A stretch of DNA of 15,108 bases from Candidatus Poribacteria bacterium (GCA_014730235.1 WJIO01000382.1:1-15108), one strand, 5' to 3'; counted from the first letter of the stretch, positions 7,664 through 14,712 are shown. Made by a program: numbers and translations. Notes: generated by a model from the letters alone, not told the origin.

Positions 7664-8383
7664 TTAAATATTCTTATCCACAAATACATTACTTGCTTCG
7701 GCTTTTCTCAGGGACAGGTGGTAATCTTTTATTTTTATCTCCACTGGATCGCCCAGAGGTGCTACTCTTTCTATTTCTACATTTGCGCCGGGAACTACTC
7801 CCATATCCATCATGCGTCTTTTTGTAGGTCCTCTACCGCAGACCTTTGTTATTACAGCTTTTGTGCCAGTTTCAAGCATATCCAGAGATAATGTATCTTC
7901 TTCGGTTAATTCCTTTGTGCAAAAGGCTATAGGTGGTTTTTTACCTTTTTCCACGTAATCCTGAAACCTTATTATACATTCAGGCACGCCTTTTGGGCAG
8001 TCTTCTATACATTCAATGAACTTAAGCAAACGTTCAAGAGTTTCTGAACCTATAGCGTGTTCCATGCCGCAGGCGTCTTTTTCCGCGGTTTCGGTGTCCA
8101 TCTTGAGAACTTCAGTCAGGAATTTTAGGACTGCATCGTGACGACGGCGGATTTCCTGGGCTATTTTTTCACCTTTTGGCGTCAAAGCTACATATTCATA
8201 TTTTTCATGCTCAACCAGATTTCTTTTAGACAAGGTGCGCAAAGCACCGGTGACACTGGACATACTAACGTTCATATGTTTGGCTATATCCCTCACTCTC
8301 ACGTATTTCATTTCTTCATCGAGTAGAGATATGGCTTCTAAGTAATCTTCCATGCTGTTCGTAAGGGTTAAATTATTACCCAT
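7664..8383 (-). CDS. DtxR-family iron-dependent repressor fused to a C-terminal FeoA domain
   Basis: This 239-residue protein has three parts: a winged helix-turn-helix (about 5-70, with DIAKHMNVSMSSVTGALRTLSKRNLV), the metal-binding/dimerization domain (about 71-150), and a FeoA/SH3-like domain (about 165-235, LETGTKAVITKV, then GRGPTKRRMMDMGVVPG). Residues lining up with DtxR metal ligands are visible: M11, H82 in RRRHD, and C105, E108, H109 in ACGMEH. The cysteine at the first of these is the DtxR/IdeR pattern, favouring iron over manganese sensing. A cysteine-rich stretch (C125, C129, C136, C155) links the two halves. When iron is plentiful the protein should bind the palindrome in its own promoter and shut off itself and feoB; the FeoA part could also touch the FeoB G-domain. 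GAGGTG seven bases before ATG 8383 supports the start. DtxR-FeoA fusions are known in other bacteria, so the architecture is recognised, though the dual role is inferred. Confidence 0.92.
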   Translation of the reverse strand: MGNNLTLTNSMEDYLEAISLLDEEMKYVRVRDIAKHMNVSMSSVTGALRTLSKRNLVEHEKYEYVALTPKGEKIAQEIRRRHDAVLKFLTEVLKMDTETAEKDACGMEHAIGSETLERLLKFIECIEDCPKGVPECIIRFQDYVEKGKKPPIAFCTKELTEEDTLSLDMLETGTKAVITKVCGRGPTKRRMMDMGVVPGANVEIERVAPLGDPVEIKIKDYHLSLRKAEASNVFVDKNI

Positions 8384-8410
8384 ATTGGAACACCTCTTTG
8401 ATTGAATTGA

Positions 8411-8434
8411 TAGAGTTAGGTATACCTAACTCTA
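8411..8434. promoter_or_regulatory. DtxR/IdeR-type iron operator palindrome
   Basis: TAGAGTTAGG, TATA and CCTAACTCTA form a perfect 24-base palindrome, extendable by one more A-T pair. Its centre, TTAGG-N4-CCTAA, matches the core of the DtxR/IdeR box. It begins at the -10 hexamer and spans the expected transcription start, so a bound repressor would block RNA polymerase. The fused repressor gene begins 27 bases further on. Confidence 0.9.
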
Positions 8435-8462
8435 TTATATAAGGTTAATAAAATAATGTCAA
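8434..8462 (-). promoter_or_regulatory. Consensus sigma-70 promoter for the repressor-FeoA/feoB unit
   Basis: On the minus strand TTGACA (8462-8457) and TATAAT (8439-8434) are separated by exactly 17 bases, matching both housekeeping hexamers perfectly. The start of transcription should fall near 8427, inside the operator palindrome. Such a strong promoter fits a unit held off by repressor and released when iron is scarce. Confidence 0.88.
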
Positions 8463-8488
8463 GACATTTTTGGGAGTTTAAAATTTAA

Positions 8489-8627
8489 GTTCTTCCGGGT
8501 TCAGTGTGGTTATAATTGAAAATTCCCTCAGCTTGTCATTCCTGCTTCAAGCTTTTTGAAAAAGCTTGAAGCAGGAATGACAGCATAAAGAAGTTTCTTA
8601 TCTTTACCACACTGAACCCGGAAGAAC
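8489..8627. mobile_element. MITE-like repeat copy C (complete, perfect terminal inverted repeats)
   Basis: This is the best-preserved copy. The 22 bases at 8489-8510 (GTTCTTCCGGGTTCAGTG and four more) are the exact reverse complement of 8606-8627. Inside, 8534-8582 is a perfect palindrome with two 24-base arms around a single G, starting TGTCATTCCTGC and centred on AAGCTTTTTGAAAAAGCTT. The spacers between ends and core (TATAATTGAAAATTCCCTC on the left, GCATAAAGAAGTTTCTTATC on the right) match copies A and D. It lies 27 bases upstream of the iron promoter's -35, in the gap between divergent genes. No coding capacity exists, so any movement would need a transposase from elsewhere. Flanks show no certain target duplication. 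Confidence 0.82.
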
Positions 8628-8782
8628 CAAAACTTATAACAAAATAACTTTATCGCTACCTAAAATTAATCTTTATATGCTATAATTCGCGCGGTTAATT
8701 GTAATTATAGATAATAGATAGAAGTAATGATGAATGGATCAGGTTTCAAACGCATTTCCATAAATATATGAGATTTGAATAT

Positions 8783-8811
8783 TTGAAGGTCTTTGTAATT
8801 ACTGCTATAAT
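8783..8811 (+). promoter_or_regulatory. Candidate sigma-70 promoter for phnX
   Basis: TTGAAG (8783-8788), a 17-base spacer and TATAAT (8806-8811) are preceded by TGC, an extended -10. Transcripts would start near 8818 and carry about 170 untranslated bases, including the inverted-repeat cluster, before phnX. No known phosphate-regulator box is evident. Confidence 0.5.
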
Positions 8812-8850
8812 AATATTTGTTTTTCGTTGGTTTCCGCTTTTGGTATGGGG

Positions 8851-8910
8851 AAGCTCTTGCTAGGCCTTTTGGCCAATAACGATTGCAGGGCTCAGCAGGA
8901 GCTTCGGCCT
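8851..8910. repeat. Inverted-repeat cluster in the phnX leader
   Basis: AAGCTCTTGCT (8851-8861) pairs with AGCAGGAGCTT (8894-8904) with one mismatch. Between them GGCC-TTTT-GGCC forms a small hairpin, and CGGCCTA just downstream (from 8905) can compete for TAGGCC. The outer and inner pairings could alternate. It may be a REP-like intergenic palindrome or a structured leader; the sequence alone does not decide. Confidence 0.5.
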
Positions 8911-8990
8911 ACTATTTTGAATTTTCCACATTTAATTTTGAAGAGCCAAATTTATATGCTGGGTAATGGTAAAAAATTGGGGGACTATAA

Positions 8991-9821
8991 ATGGATTTTG
9001 TATTTCGCAGGATTTATCGGGGGCCGGTTAAGGCTGTAATATTTGATCTGGCTGGAACCACAGTTGATTATGGTAGCTGCGCGCCGGCGGGATCTTTTAT
9101 AGAGCTTTTTAAAAGGCATGATATAGAAATTACTAACAAACAAGCCCGGGAGCCTATGGGAATGCACAAAAAAGACCATATTCGGACTATACTCCAGATG
9201 GAGCCGGTATCAAAGCAGTGGGAGAACAAGCAGGACAGAAGATGGAATGAGGACGACGTTAGTTCCATGTATGAGGAATTTATACCTATACAGTTAGAGT
9301 GTCTGCCTGATTACCTGGAACTGATCCCCGGAACGCTGGAGATATTCAGCAAGCTTTTAGCCCGTAATATCAAGATCGGAGTGACTACAGGTTATAACCG
9401 GGAGATGCTGGATCTTATTACAGATGGCATTGAAAAACAGGGATTTGTTCCTGACCTGGCTATATGTGCCACCGATGTTCCTGGCGGCAGACCTGCTCCC
9501 TGGATGATATTCAAAAGTATGCAGGATATGAATGTTTATCCTCCTGAATCGGTAATAAAGATCGGAGATACCATACCGGATATAGAAGCCGGCCTTAACG
9601 CAGGTGTGTGGACTGTGGGTGTGGCAAAAACCGGTAATATGCTGGGAATGGGCTATGATGAAATGACCTCTATGTCTGATGAAGAACTGGCTCCGCTTAT
9701 GGTATCCGCCTATGAATCAATGTATAAAGCCGGAGCCCAATATGTTGTCGATGGTGTGGGTGAGAGTATGAAGGCTATATATGATATTACCAAAAAGGTG
9801 GAAGATGGGGAAAGACCTTAA
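8991..9821 (+). CDS. phnX: Phosphonoacetaldehyde hydrolase (phosphonatase)
   Basis: This 276-residue HAD-superfamily enzyme cleaves the carbon-phosphorus bond of phosphonoacetaldehyde, giving acetaldehyde and phosphate, in the cytoplasm. The nucleophile loop is FDLAGTTVD (18-26, nucleophile D19). The cap carries MGMHKKDH (56-63), where K60 aligns with the Schiff-base lysine that distinguishes phosphonatases from other HAD phosphatases. Further family motifs are TTGYNREM (132-139), GGRPAPWMIF (165-174) and KIGDTIPDIEAG (190-201) with the Mg-binding aspartates. The length is close to the usual 265-270. ATG 8991 is preceded by GGGGGA at good spacing. A class-III PLP enzyme follows 218 bases later, with repeat copy D in between. 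The expected upstream step, from 2-aminoethylphosphonate or its hydroxy form to phosphonoacetaldehyde, would be done by that neighbour. No class-V transaminase phnW lies in the window. Confidence 0.94.
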   Translation: MDFVFRRIYRGPVKAVIFDLAGTTVDYGSCAPAGSFIELFKRHDIEITNKQAREPMGMHKKDHIRTILQMEPVSKQWENKQDRRWNEDDVSSMYEEFIPIQLECLPDYLELIPGTLEIFSKLLARNIKIGVTTGYNREMLDLITDGIEKQGFVPDLAICATDVPGGRPAPWMIFKSMQDMNVYPPESVIKIGDTIPDIEAGLNAGVWTVGVAKTGNMLGMGYDEMTSMSDEELAPLMVSAYESMYKAGAQYVVDGVGESMKAIYDITKKVEDGERP

Positions 9822-9866
9822 TAGACTCTGGGTGCTATATAAAACTCAAATATTTCCTGAAAATTC

Positions 9867-9965
9867 TGGTTCTTCCGGGTTTAGTGTGGTAATAATTTGA
9901 AATTCTCTCAACTTGTCATTCCTGCTTTCGCAGGAATGACAGCATAAAGACGTTTCTTATCTTTT
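9867..9965. repeat. MITE-like repeat copy D (right end missing)
   Basis: The left end (TGGTTCTTCCGGGTTTAGTG) begins at 9867. The core at 9914-9941 is a minimal hairpin with 12-base arms, TGTCATTCCTGC/GCAGGAATGACA, around TTTC. The right spacer GCATAAAGACGTTTCTTATC follows as in copies A and C, but homology stops near 9965, before the terminal CACACTGAACCC repeat. It separates phnX from the class-III PLP enzyme gene, so its hairpin may reduce read-through or stabilise the phnX message. Confidence 0.75.
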
Positions 9966-10039
9966 ACTCCATTTTTGATATATAAAAAGTGCGAAAATAT
10001 AGTAAGACTTAAAACTTTTGACATTGGATATTCTGTGGT

Positions 10040-11356
10040 ATGAAGAATAAAGATATTAACAAACCAGAGCGTTCTGAAGGGGATATAAACCTTTCTCCGC
10101 TTCGTAAAAAATGGCTGACAGATAGTATAGATCATAAGACTCAAAAGATACTGGATGAAGATGCGAAGTATTTTTTGCATCAATCCCTGTCTACCCCATG
10201 TCTGGACGTTTTGAAATCCTGCCAGGGAAGCAGCATAACCGACATGCAGGATCGGCAGTTCCTGGACTTTCACGGCAACAGCGTCCATCAGGTGGGCTAT
10301 GGGAATGAGTATGTTTTGAAAGCTGTTAAAGATCAACTGGATATACTTCCCTTCTGTCCCAGGAGATATACAAACCGAACTGCTGTGGAATTGGCAAAGA
10401 AATTAGCAGAGATTACTCCGGGAAAACTTAACAAGGTGCTTTTAGCCCCTGGAGGTACTACAGTTGTTGGTATGGCCCTTAAGCTGGCCAGGGTTGTTAC
10501 CGGAAGATTTAAGACTATAAGCTGGTGGGATTCGTTTCACGGTGCGTCATTGGATGCTATAAGCATAGGTGGGGAAGCCCTTTTCCGAAGCGGGATGGGG
10601 CCTCTTTTACCGGGTGCTATTCACGTTCCGCCGCCTTCTTCATTCGGTGGAGTATCGGAAATGGAGTCGGCGGATTACGTGGAATACGTCATGGATCATG
10701 AAGGGTATATAGGGGCTTTTATTGCAGAGCCTGTGAGATGCACAAATGTTATTATCCCCTCGCCTGAATACTGGAAGCGGATAAGGGAGATATGCGATAA
10801 ACACGGCGCGCTGCTTATCTTTGATGAAATACCTATATGTCTCGGTCGAACAGGTCGGATGTTTGCCTGTGAATATTTCGGTATTACACCGGATATACTT
10901 TGCATTGGCAAAGGTCTGGGCGGGGGAGTGTTTCCCATGGCGGCTATGATAACCGGGGAAGAACTAGACGCTGCTCATGATAAGGCTTTAGGACACTATA
11001 CCCACGAAAAAAGCCCGGTGGGATGCGCGGCGGCTCTGGCTACTATTGAATACATAGAAAAACATGACCTGGTGGAAAAATCCAGATGCATGGGTGAGGA
11101 AACTGTGGAACGGTTGTGGAAAATGGCCAAGAACTATGAATTTATAAAAGACATTAGGGGCCTTGGGCTTCTTATTGGTGTGGAACTGGATAATGATGGA
11201 AAAGCCGAAAAGATATTGTATTCGGCTCTGGAAAAGGGATTGAGCTTTAAAGTATCTATGGGTAATGTGTTGACTTTGACGCCGTCTTTGACTATCAGTC
11301 AGGACGAGATGGAAAAGGCGTTGGAGATTTTGAGAGAGTGTTTTGATAGTTTTTAA
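10040..11356 (+). CDS. Class-III aminotransferase-fold PLP enzyme; candidate hydroxy-aminoethylphosphonate ammonia-lyase (PbfA-like) or AEP transaminase
   Basis: This 438-residue fold-type-I PLP enzyme shows the class-III pattern: phosphate-binding APGGTTVVGMALKLAR (136-151), SWWDSFHG (161-168), EPVRC (230-234), IFDEIPICLGRTG (260-272) with D262 for the pyridine nitrogen, and IGKGLGGGVFP (289-299) with Schiff-base lysine K291, then HYTHEKSP (319-326). Its place beside phnX suggests it makes phosphonoacetaldehyde. PbfA, a class-III-fold lyase acting on (R)-1-hydroxy-2-aminoethylphosphonate, is known from phosphonatase clusters. The C-terminal segment VLTLTPSLTIS (410-420) lacks the arginine that several true class-III transaminases use to bind the carboxylate of the amino donor or acceptor, which mildly favours a lyase. 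Ordinary amino-acid transaminase activity remains possible. ATG 10040 has only a poor ribosome-binding site. The PQQ/methyltransferase gene follows after 20 bases, very likely in the same transcript. Confidence 0.85.
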   Translation: MKNKDINKPERSEGDINLSPLRKKWLTDSIDHKTQKILDEDAKYFLHQSLSTPCLDVLKSCQGSSITDMQDRQFLDFHGNSVHQVGYGNEYVLKAVKDQLDILPFCPRRYTNRTAVELAKKLAEITPGKLNKVLLAPGGTTVVGMALKLARVVTGRFKTISWWDSFHGASLDAISIGGEALFRSGMGPLLPGAIHVPPPSSFGGVSEMESADYVEYVMDHEGYIGAFIAEPVRCTNVIIPSPEYWKRIREICDKHGALLIFDEIPICLGRTGRMFACEYFGITPDILCIGKGLGGGVFPMAAMITGEELDAAHDKALGHYTHEKSPVGCAAALATIEYIEKHDLVEKSRCMGEETVERLWKMAKNYEFIKDIRGLGLLIGVELDNDGKAEKILYSALEKGLSFKVSMGNVLTLTPSLTISQDEMEKALEILRECFDSF

Positions 11357-11376
11357 AGTACATTAGAAAGGGAAGT

Positions 11377-14300
11377 ATGATGAAGAAGCTGTATTTACTT
11401 TTCGGCGTTTTTCTGATCCTTGGTTTATGTAGATCGGTAATGGCTGGAAACTGGCCCACTTATCAGATGGATTATTCCAGAAGCGGGGTCAGTGACGAAA
11501 AGCTGAATTTACCTCTGAAAGAGGTGTGGTCTTATAACGCAAGGCATGCACCTGAACCAGCATGGCCGCCGCCTGCAAAGGCTGATTACTGGCATAACCT
11601 TATAAACCCCAGGGCCAGGGTTACTTATGATAGGGCATTTCACCTGGTTTCTGTGGATGGTTCTGTTTATTTCAGTTCATCTGCGGATGACAAGGTTTAT
11701 TGTCTTGATGCCTCTACAGGGGAGGAAAAATGGGCTTTCTTTACAGAAGGGCCTGTAAGACTTGCACCTACTGTATGGGAAAATCGTGTATACTTCGGTT
11801 CGGATGATGGCTACGTTTACTGCCTTAAGGCCAACAACGGCGAACTTGTATGGAAATACAGAGCTTCACCGGAGGATAGAAGAATTCCGGGCAACGGTCG
11901 GATAATATCCACATGGCCTGTGCGAAGCGGTGTTGTTGTTGACAGGAACATCGCATATTTCTGCTCAGGTATATTCCCTAAAGAAGGGGTTTATGTATGC
12001 GCCCTGGACGCGCTGGATGGTTCGGAAATCTGGAAGGTAAAACAGGATATTTCCCCCCAGGGTTATATGCTGGCTTCAAAAGACCGACTATACCTGCCGT
12101 TGGGAAGAGTGTCTCCTGCTGTAGTAAACCGGGAAAACGGTGAACTTCTTGGTATTTTAAGCTGTCCCAGGGCTGAAGGTGGAACCTATACCTTGTTGAC
12201 TGATGAAGCCCTAATTTCAGGCCCCGGAACACAGTTGACAGCTTTTCATCCTGAGGAAAACGACAGGCTGGCGACTTTTAACGGCTATATGGTTATTGTA
12301 AGCAGTGATACCTCTTATCTCCTTTCGGAACAGACCCTTACGGCCGTTGACAGAAAAAAACAGGCTGATCTATACGGTCAACGGGAAGGTTATATTGACA
12401 GCAAAGCAATGCTGGGACAAAAACTTACTGAATTACGAGATCAAAGGGGTGAACTCAGCGGCGAGGCCCTGGAATATATAGACAACAAAATCAACGAAGT
12501 TGTGGAGCAGATGTCAGAACTGGACAGCAAGCTGAAAGCCCTGGAAGGTAAAGAATATAACTGGCATAAGCCATGCGATAAAATCTACTACTCTATGGCC
12601 CTGGCTGGAGATACCCTTTATATGGGCGGTGATGGCGTGATTGAGGCTGTCAACGTAAAAGATGGCAAGACAATATGGGAAGCAAAAGTTGATGGCAAGG
12701 CCTACAGCCTTATAGTTGCTAACAAGCAGATTATGGTCAGCACCGATAAAGGTTCTATACACTGCTTCGGTTCTGGAAACGTATCACAGGCTAAACAAGA
12801 CGAAAATTCTGATGCTTTTGACGATATTCCAAAAGAATGTGTTTCAGCCATTGGTCGGATCGCTGAAGAACTGGAAATAAGTAAGGGTTACTGCTTTGTG
12901 GTGGGATGCGAAGATGGATGCCTGGCCCGTGAACTGGTCAAAGCTACCAAAATGCAGATCATCTGTGTCTGTGATGATGAGAAAAAGGCTGAGGAAATGC
13001 GGGAGAAGTTTGACAGGGAAGGGCTTTACGGTGTCCGGGTATCTGTGCATAACGTAGAACTGGACAAGCTGCCTTATTCGGATTACCTGGCAAACCTGGT
13101 GGTTTCTGAAAGCATGCTTATGAAGGGTGAAATGCCAACTTCGCAGGAAGAGGTTTACAGGATACTGAAACCCTTTGGCGGTCTGGCCTATCTGGGTTCT
13201 TATGAAGATATTAATAAGAACATGCTGGAAAGCTGGGTAGACAAGAACAAAGGCTGGTATACAGTTGATGGCGACGGCATGTGGGCTATAGTTCACAGAG
13301 CACCCCTGGCTAACAGCGGCGAATGGACTCATGTCTATGCCGATCCGGGAAATACTACATGCAGCAACGACCAGTTGATCTACGGTAAAACCAGGGTTCA
13401 ATGGTTTGGTAACCCGGGGCCTGCTCTTATGCTAGACAGGCATCACCGAGCTTCTGTGTCGTTATTCAAAAACGGCAGGCTTTTTGTTCCAGCCGATGAC
13501 TTCTTTATTGGTGTGGACGCCTATAATGGTACAATTTTGTGGGAAACAGAAGTTCCTGGATCAAGGCGTGTTGGCGCTAATCGGGACGCCGGTAACATGG
13601 TAGCTACCGATGATTTTCTTTATGTTACCACAAACGACGAATGCTGGGCCATTGACGCCGCAACAGGTGAAGTTGCAGAGAAGCTGAAAGTTCCACAACT
13701 TATAGATGGGGAAGTTCGTCACTGGGGCTACCTGGCGTGTATAGACGATAAGATTTACGGCAGCGGCAGAAAAGAAGAGGCTATTTACAACGAAACAAGC
13801 AAATCCGCCGACTGGGAACTGGCCTGGGGCGATTTCAAGCGCATGATAACCAGCGACTATATGTTCTGTATGGACAGGCACAGCGGAGATGTGATCTGGA
13901 CATACAAAGACGGTATTATCATAAATCCGGCCACAGCTATCGGCAACGGCAGGCTTTACCTCGTTGAAAGCCAAAATTCCGAAGTTTTTACTGACGATGA
14001 CGGCAAAGTCCAGCTTATCCCTCTCCTTAAGGACGGCGCCAATATGCTGGCTATCAACCTTGAAACCGGTGATGTTGATTGGAAGCATAAGGTTGATTTT
14101 GGCGTGGCACATCATATTATATATCTCATCTATTCCGATGGAATCCTGCTTTTTACAGGATCAATGAATGTAAAGAACAACACTCACTATTATCTCAGGG
14201 CTTTTAATGCTGATGATGGCTCTTTTATATGGGAATCTGACCACAGGAATAACGTGCCGGGAGTCGGCGGCGATCACGGCGAACAGGTTCATCATCCGGT

Positions 14301-14652
14301 TGTTATAGATGGTATCGTGTATGCTGAACCGGTTGCATATAACCTGGAGACAGGCAAAAGGGTTAATACTGACGGCAGGAGCGGCGAATGGGAGATGCCC
14401 AGAAGGAAGGGCTGTGGAACTGTGTCAGGTTCATCATACTGCCTGTTCTATCGAGATCATGAGCCATCCATGTATGACCTGAGACCCAGCGGCGGACTAA
14501 CAAAGCTAAACCATGTAACCCGCCTGGGTTGCTGGATTAATGTTATTCCGGCTGGCGGTCTGGTTTTGATCCCTGAAGCCAGTTCGGGTTGTACCTGTTC
14601 TTACCCGCTTCAGACATCAATGGCCTTTATTCCTTATAATCAGGTTGATTAA
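11377..14652 (+). CDS. Exported PQQ-like beta-propeller protein with inserted coiled coil and methyltransferase-fold domain
   Basis: This 1091-residue protein begins with a Sec signal (MMKKLYLLFGVFLILGLCRS, cleavage probably after VMA at 23). Propeller repeats follow in two blocks, about 24-325 with 396-465 and about 646-1091. Typical blades are KVYCLDASTGEEKWAF (106-121) and YVYCLKANNGELVWKY (146-161). A charged, heptad-like helix (about 323-395) is inserted in the first propeller. Between the propellers (about 485-640) lies a class-I methyltransferase-like domain: CFVVGCEDGCLARELV (506-521) at the SAM loop, IICVCDDE (528-535) as strand 2, then ELDKLPYSDYLANLVVSE (561-578). The glycine loop is GCEDGC rather than GxGxG, and an exported protein would not meet SAM, so catalysis is doubtful. 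The end has GCWINVIPAGGLVLIPEASS and a GCTC cysteine pair, a conserved block I recall in planctomycete-type relatives. It starts 20 bases after the PLP-enzyme gene with a GGGA site. Function is unknown. Confidence 0.85.
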   Translation: MMKKLYLLFGVFLILGLCRSVMAGNWPTYQMDYSRSGVSDEKLNLPLKEVWSYNARHAPEPAWPPPAKADYWHNLINPRARVTYDRAFHLVSVDGSVYFSSSADDKVYCLDASTGEEKWAFFTEGPVRLAPTVWENRVYFGSDDGYVYCLKANNGELVWKYRASPEDRRIPGNGRIISTWPVRSGVVVDRNIAYFCSGIFPKEGVYVCALDALDGSEIWKVKQDISPQGYMLASKDRLYLPLGRVSPAVVNRENGELLGILSCPRAEGGTYTLLTDEALISGPGTQLTAFHPEENDRLATFNGYMVIVSSDTSYLLSEQTLTAVDRKKQADLYGQREGYIDSKAMLGQKLTELRDQRGELSGEALEYIDNKINEVVEQMSELDSKLKALEGKEYNWHKPCDKIYYSMALAGDTLYMGGDGVIEAVNVKDGKTIWEAKVDGKAYSLIVANKQIMVSTDKGSIHCFGSGNVSQAKQDENSDAFDDIPKECVSAIGRIAEELEISKGYCFVVGCEDGCLARELVKATKMQIICVCDDEKKAEEMREKFDREGLYGVRVSVHNVELDKLPYSDYLANLVVSESMLMKGEMPTSQEEVYRILKPFGGLAYLGSYEDINKNMLESWVDKNKGWYTVDGDGMWAIVHRAPLANSGEWTHVYADPGNTTCSNDQLIYGKTRVQWFGNPGPALMLDRHHRASVSLFKNGRLFVPADDFFIGVDAYNGTILWETEVPGSRRVGANRDAGNMVATDDFLYVTTNDECWAIDAATGEVAEKLKVPQLIDGEVRHWGYLACIDDKIYGSGRKEEAIYNETSKSADWELAWGDFKRMITSDYMFCMDRHSGDVIWTYKDGIIINPATAIGNGRLYLVESQNSEVFTDDDGKVQLIPLLKDGANMLAINLETGDVDWKHKVDFGVAHHIIYLIYSDGILLFTGSMNVKNNTHYYLRAFNADDGSFIWESDHRNNVPGVGGDHGEQVHHPVVIDGIVYAEPVAYNLETGKRVNTDGRSGEWEMPRRKGCGTVSGSSYCLFYRDHEPSMYDLRPSGGLTKLNHVTRLGCWINVIPAGGLVLIPEASSGCTCSYPLQTSMAFIPYNQVD

Positions 14653-14681
14653 TACTTTGACTTTATTTTATTGTGATTGTT

Positions 14682-14712
14682 TAGTTTGAGTTTGGATGCC
14701 AAACTCAAACTA
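14682..14712 (+). terminator. Hairpin after the PQQ/methyltransferase-fold gene, possible terminator
   Basis: TAGTTTGAGTTTGG and CCAAACTCAAACTA form 14 perfect pairs around ATG, 29 bases after the stop codon. No T run follows (TATCAATATAAG), so termination would be imperfect or the hairpin may serve as a 3'-end stabiliser. Confidence 0.5.

Larger units (their letters stand above)
8628..8990. other. Long non-coding stretch upstream of phnX
   Basis: No gene is supportable here; the gap from the repressor gene to phnX (8384-8990) holds the iron operator and promoter, repeat copy C, then this AT-rich stretch. It contains two TGC-TATAAT extended -10 sequences (8678-8686 and 8803-8811), of which only the second has a fair -35. 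It also has an inverted-repeat cluster at 8851-8910 and the GGGGGA ribosome-binding site of phnX. A 70-codon frame from 8827 overlaps phnX in another frame and looks like chance. Confidence 0.6.

Noticed and set aside
3853-9965. The repeats as a CRISPR array
   Set aside because: Copies are kilobases apart, have palindromic cores and terminal inverted repeats, and there are no regular spacers or cas genes.
10018-10046. TTGACA at 10018 as a promoter for the PLP-enzyme gene
   Set aside because: The sequence 17 bases downstream (TGAAGA) is not a -10 and already lies in the coding region.
9908-10336. Minus-strand frame of 142 codons running from the PLP-enzyme gene into repeat copy D
   Set aside because: Its C-terminus (VIPAKAGMTS) is just the translated repeat core and its N-terminus is antisense to a well-supported enzyme.
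12844-13401. Minus-strand frame of 185 codons
   Set aside because: It lies wholly inside the propeller/methyltransferase-fold gene, and its translation shows no family motif. It is a shadow of the coding strand.
13561-14115. Minus-strand frame of 184 codons
   Set aside because: It lies within the same large gene, with no recognisable domain or ribosome-binding site.
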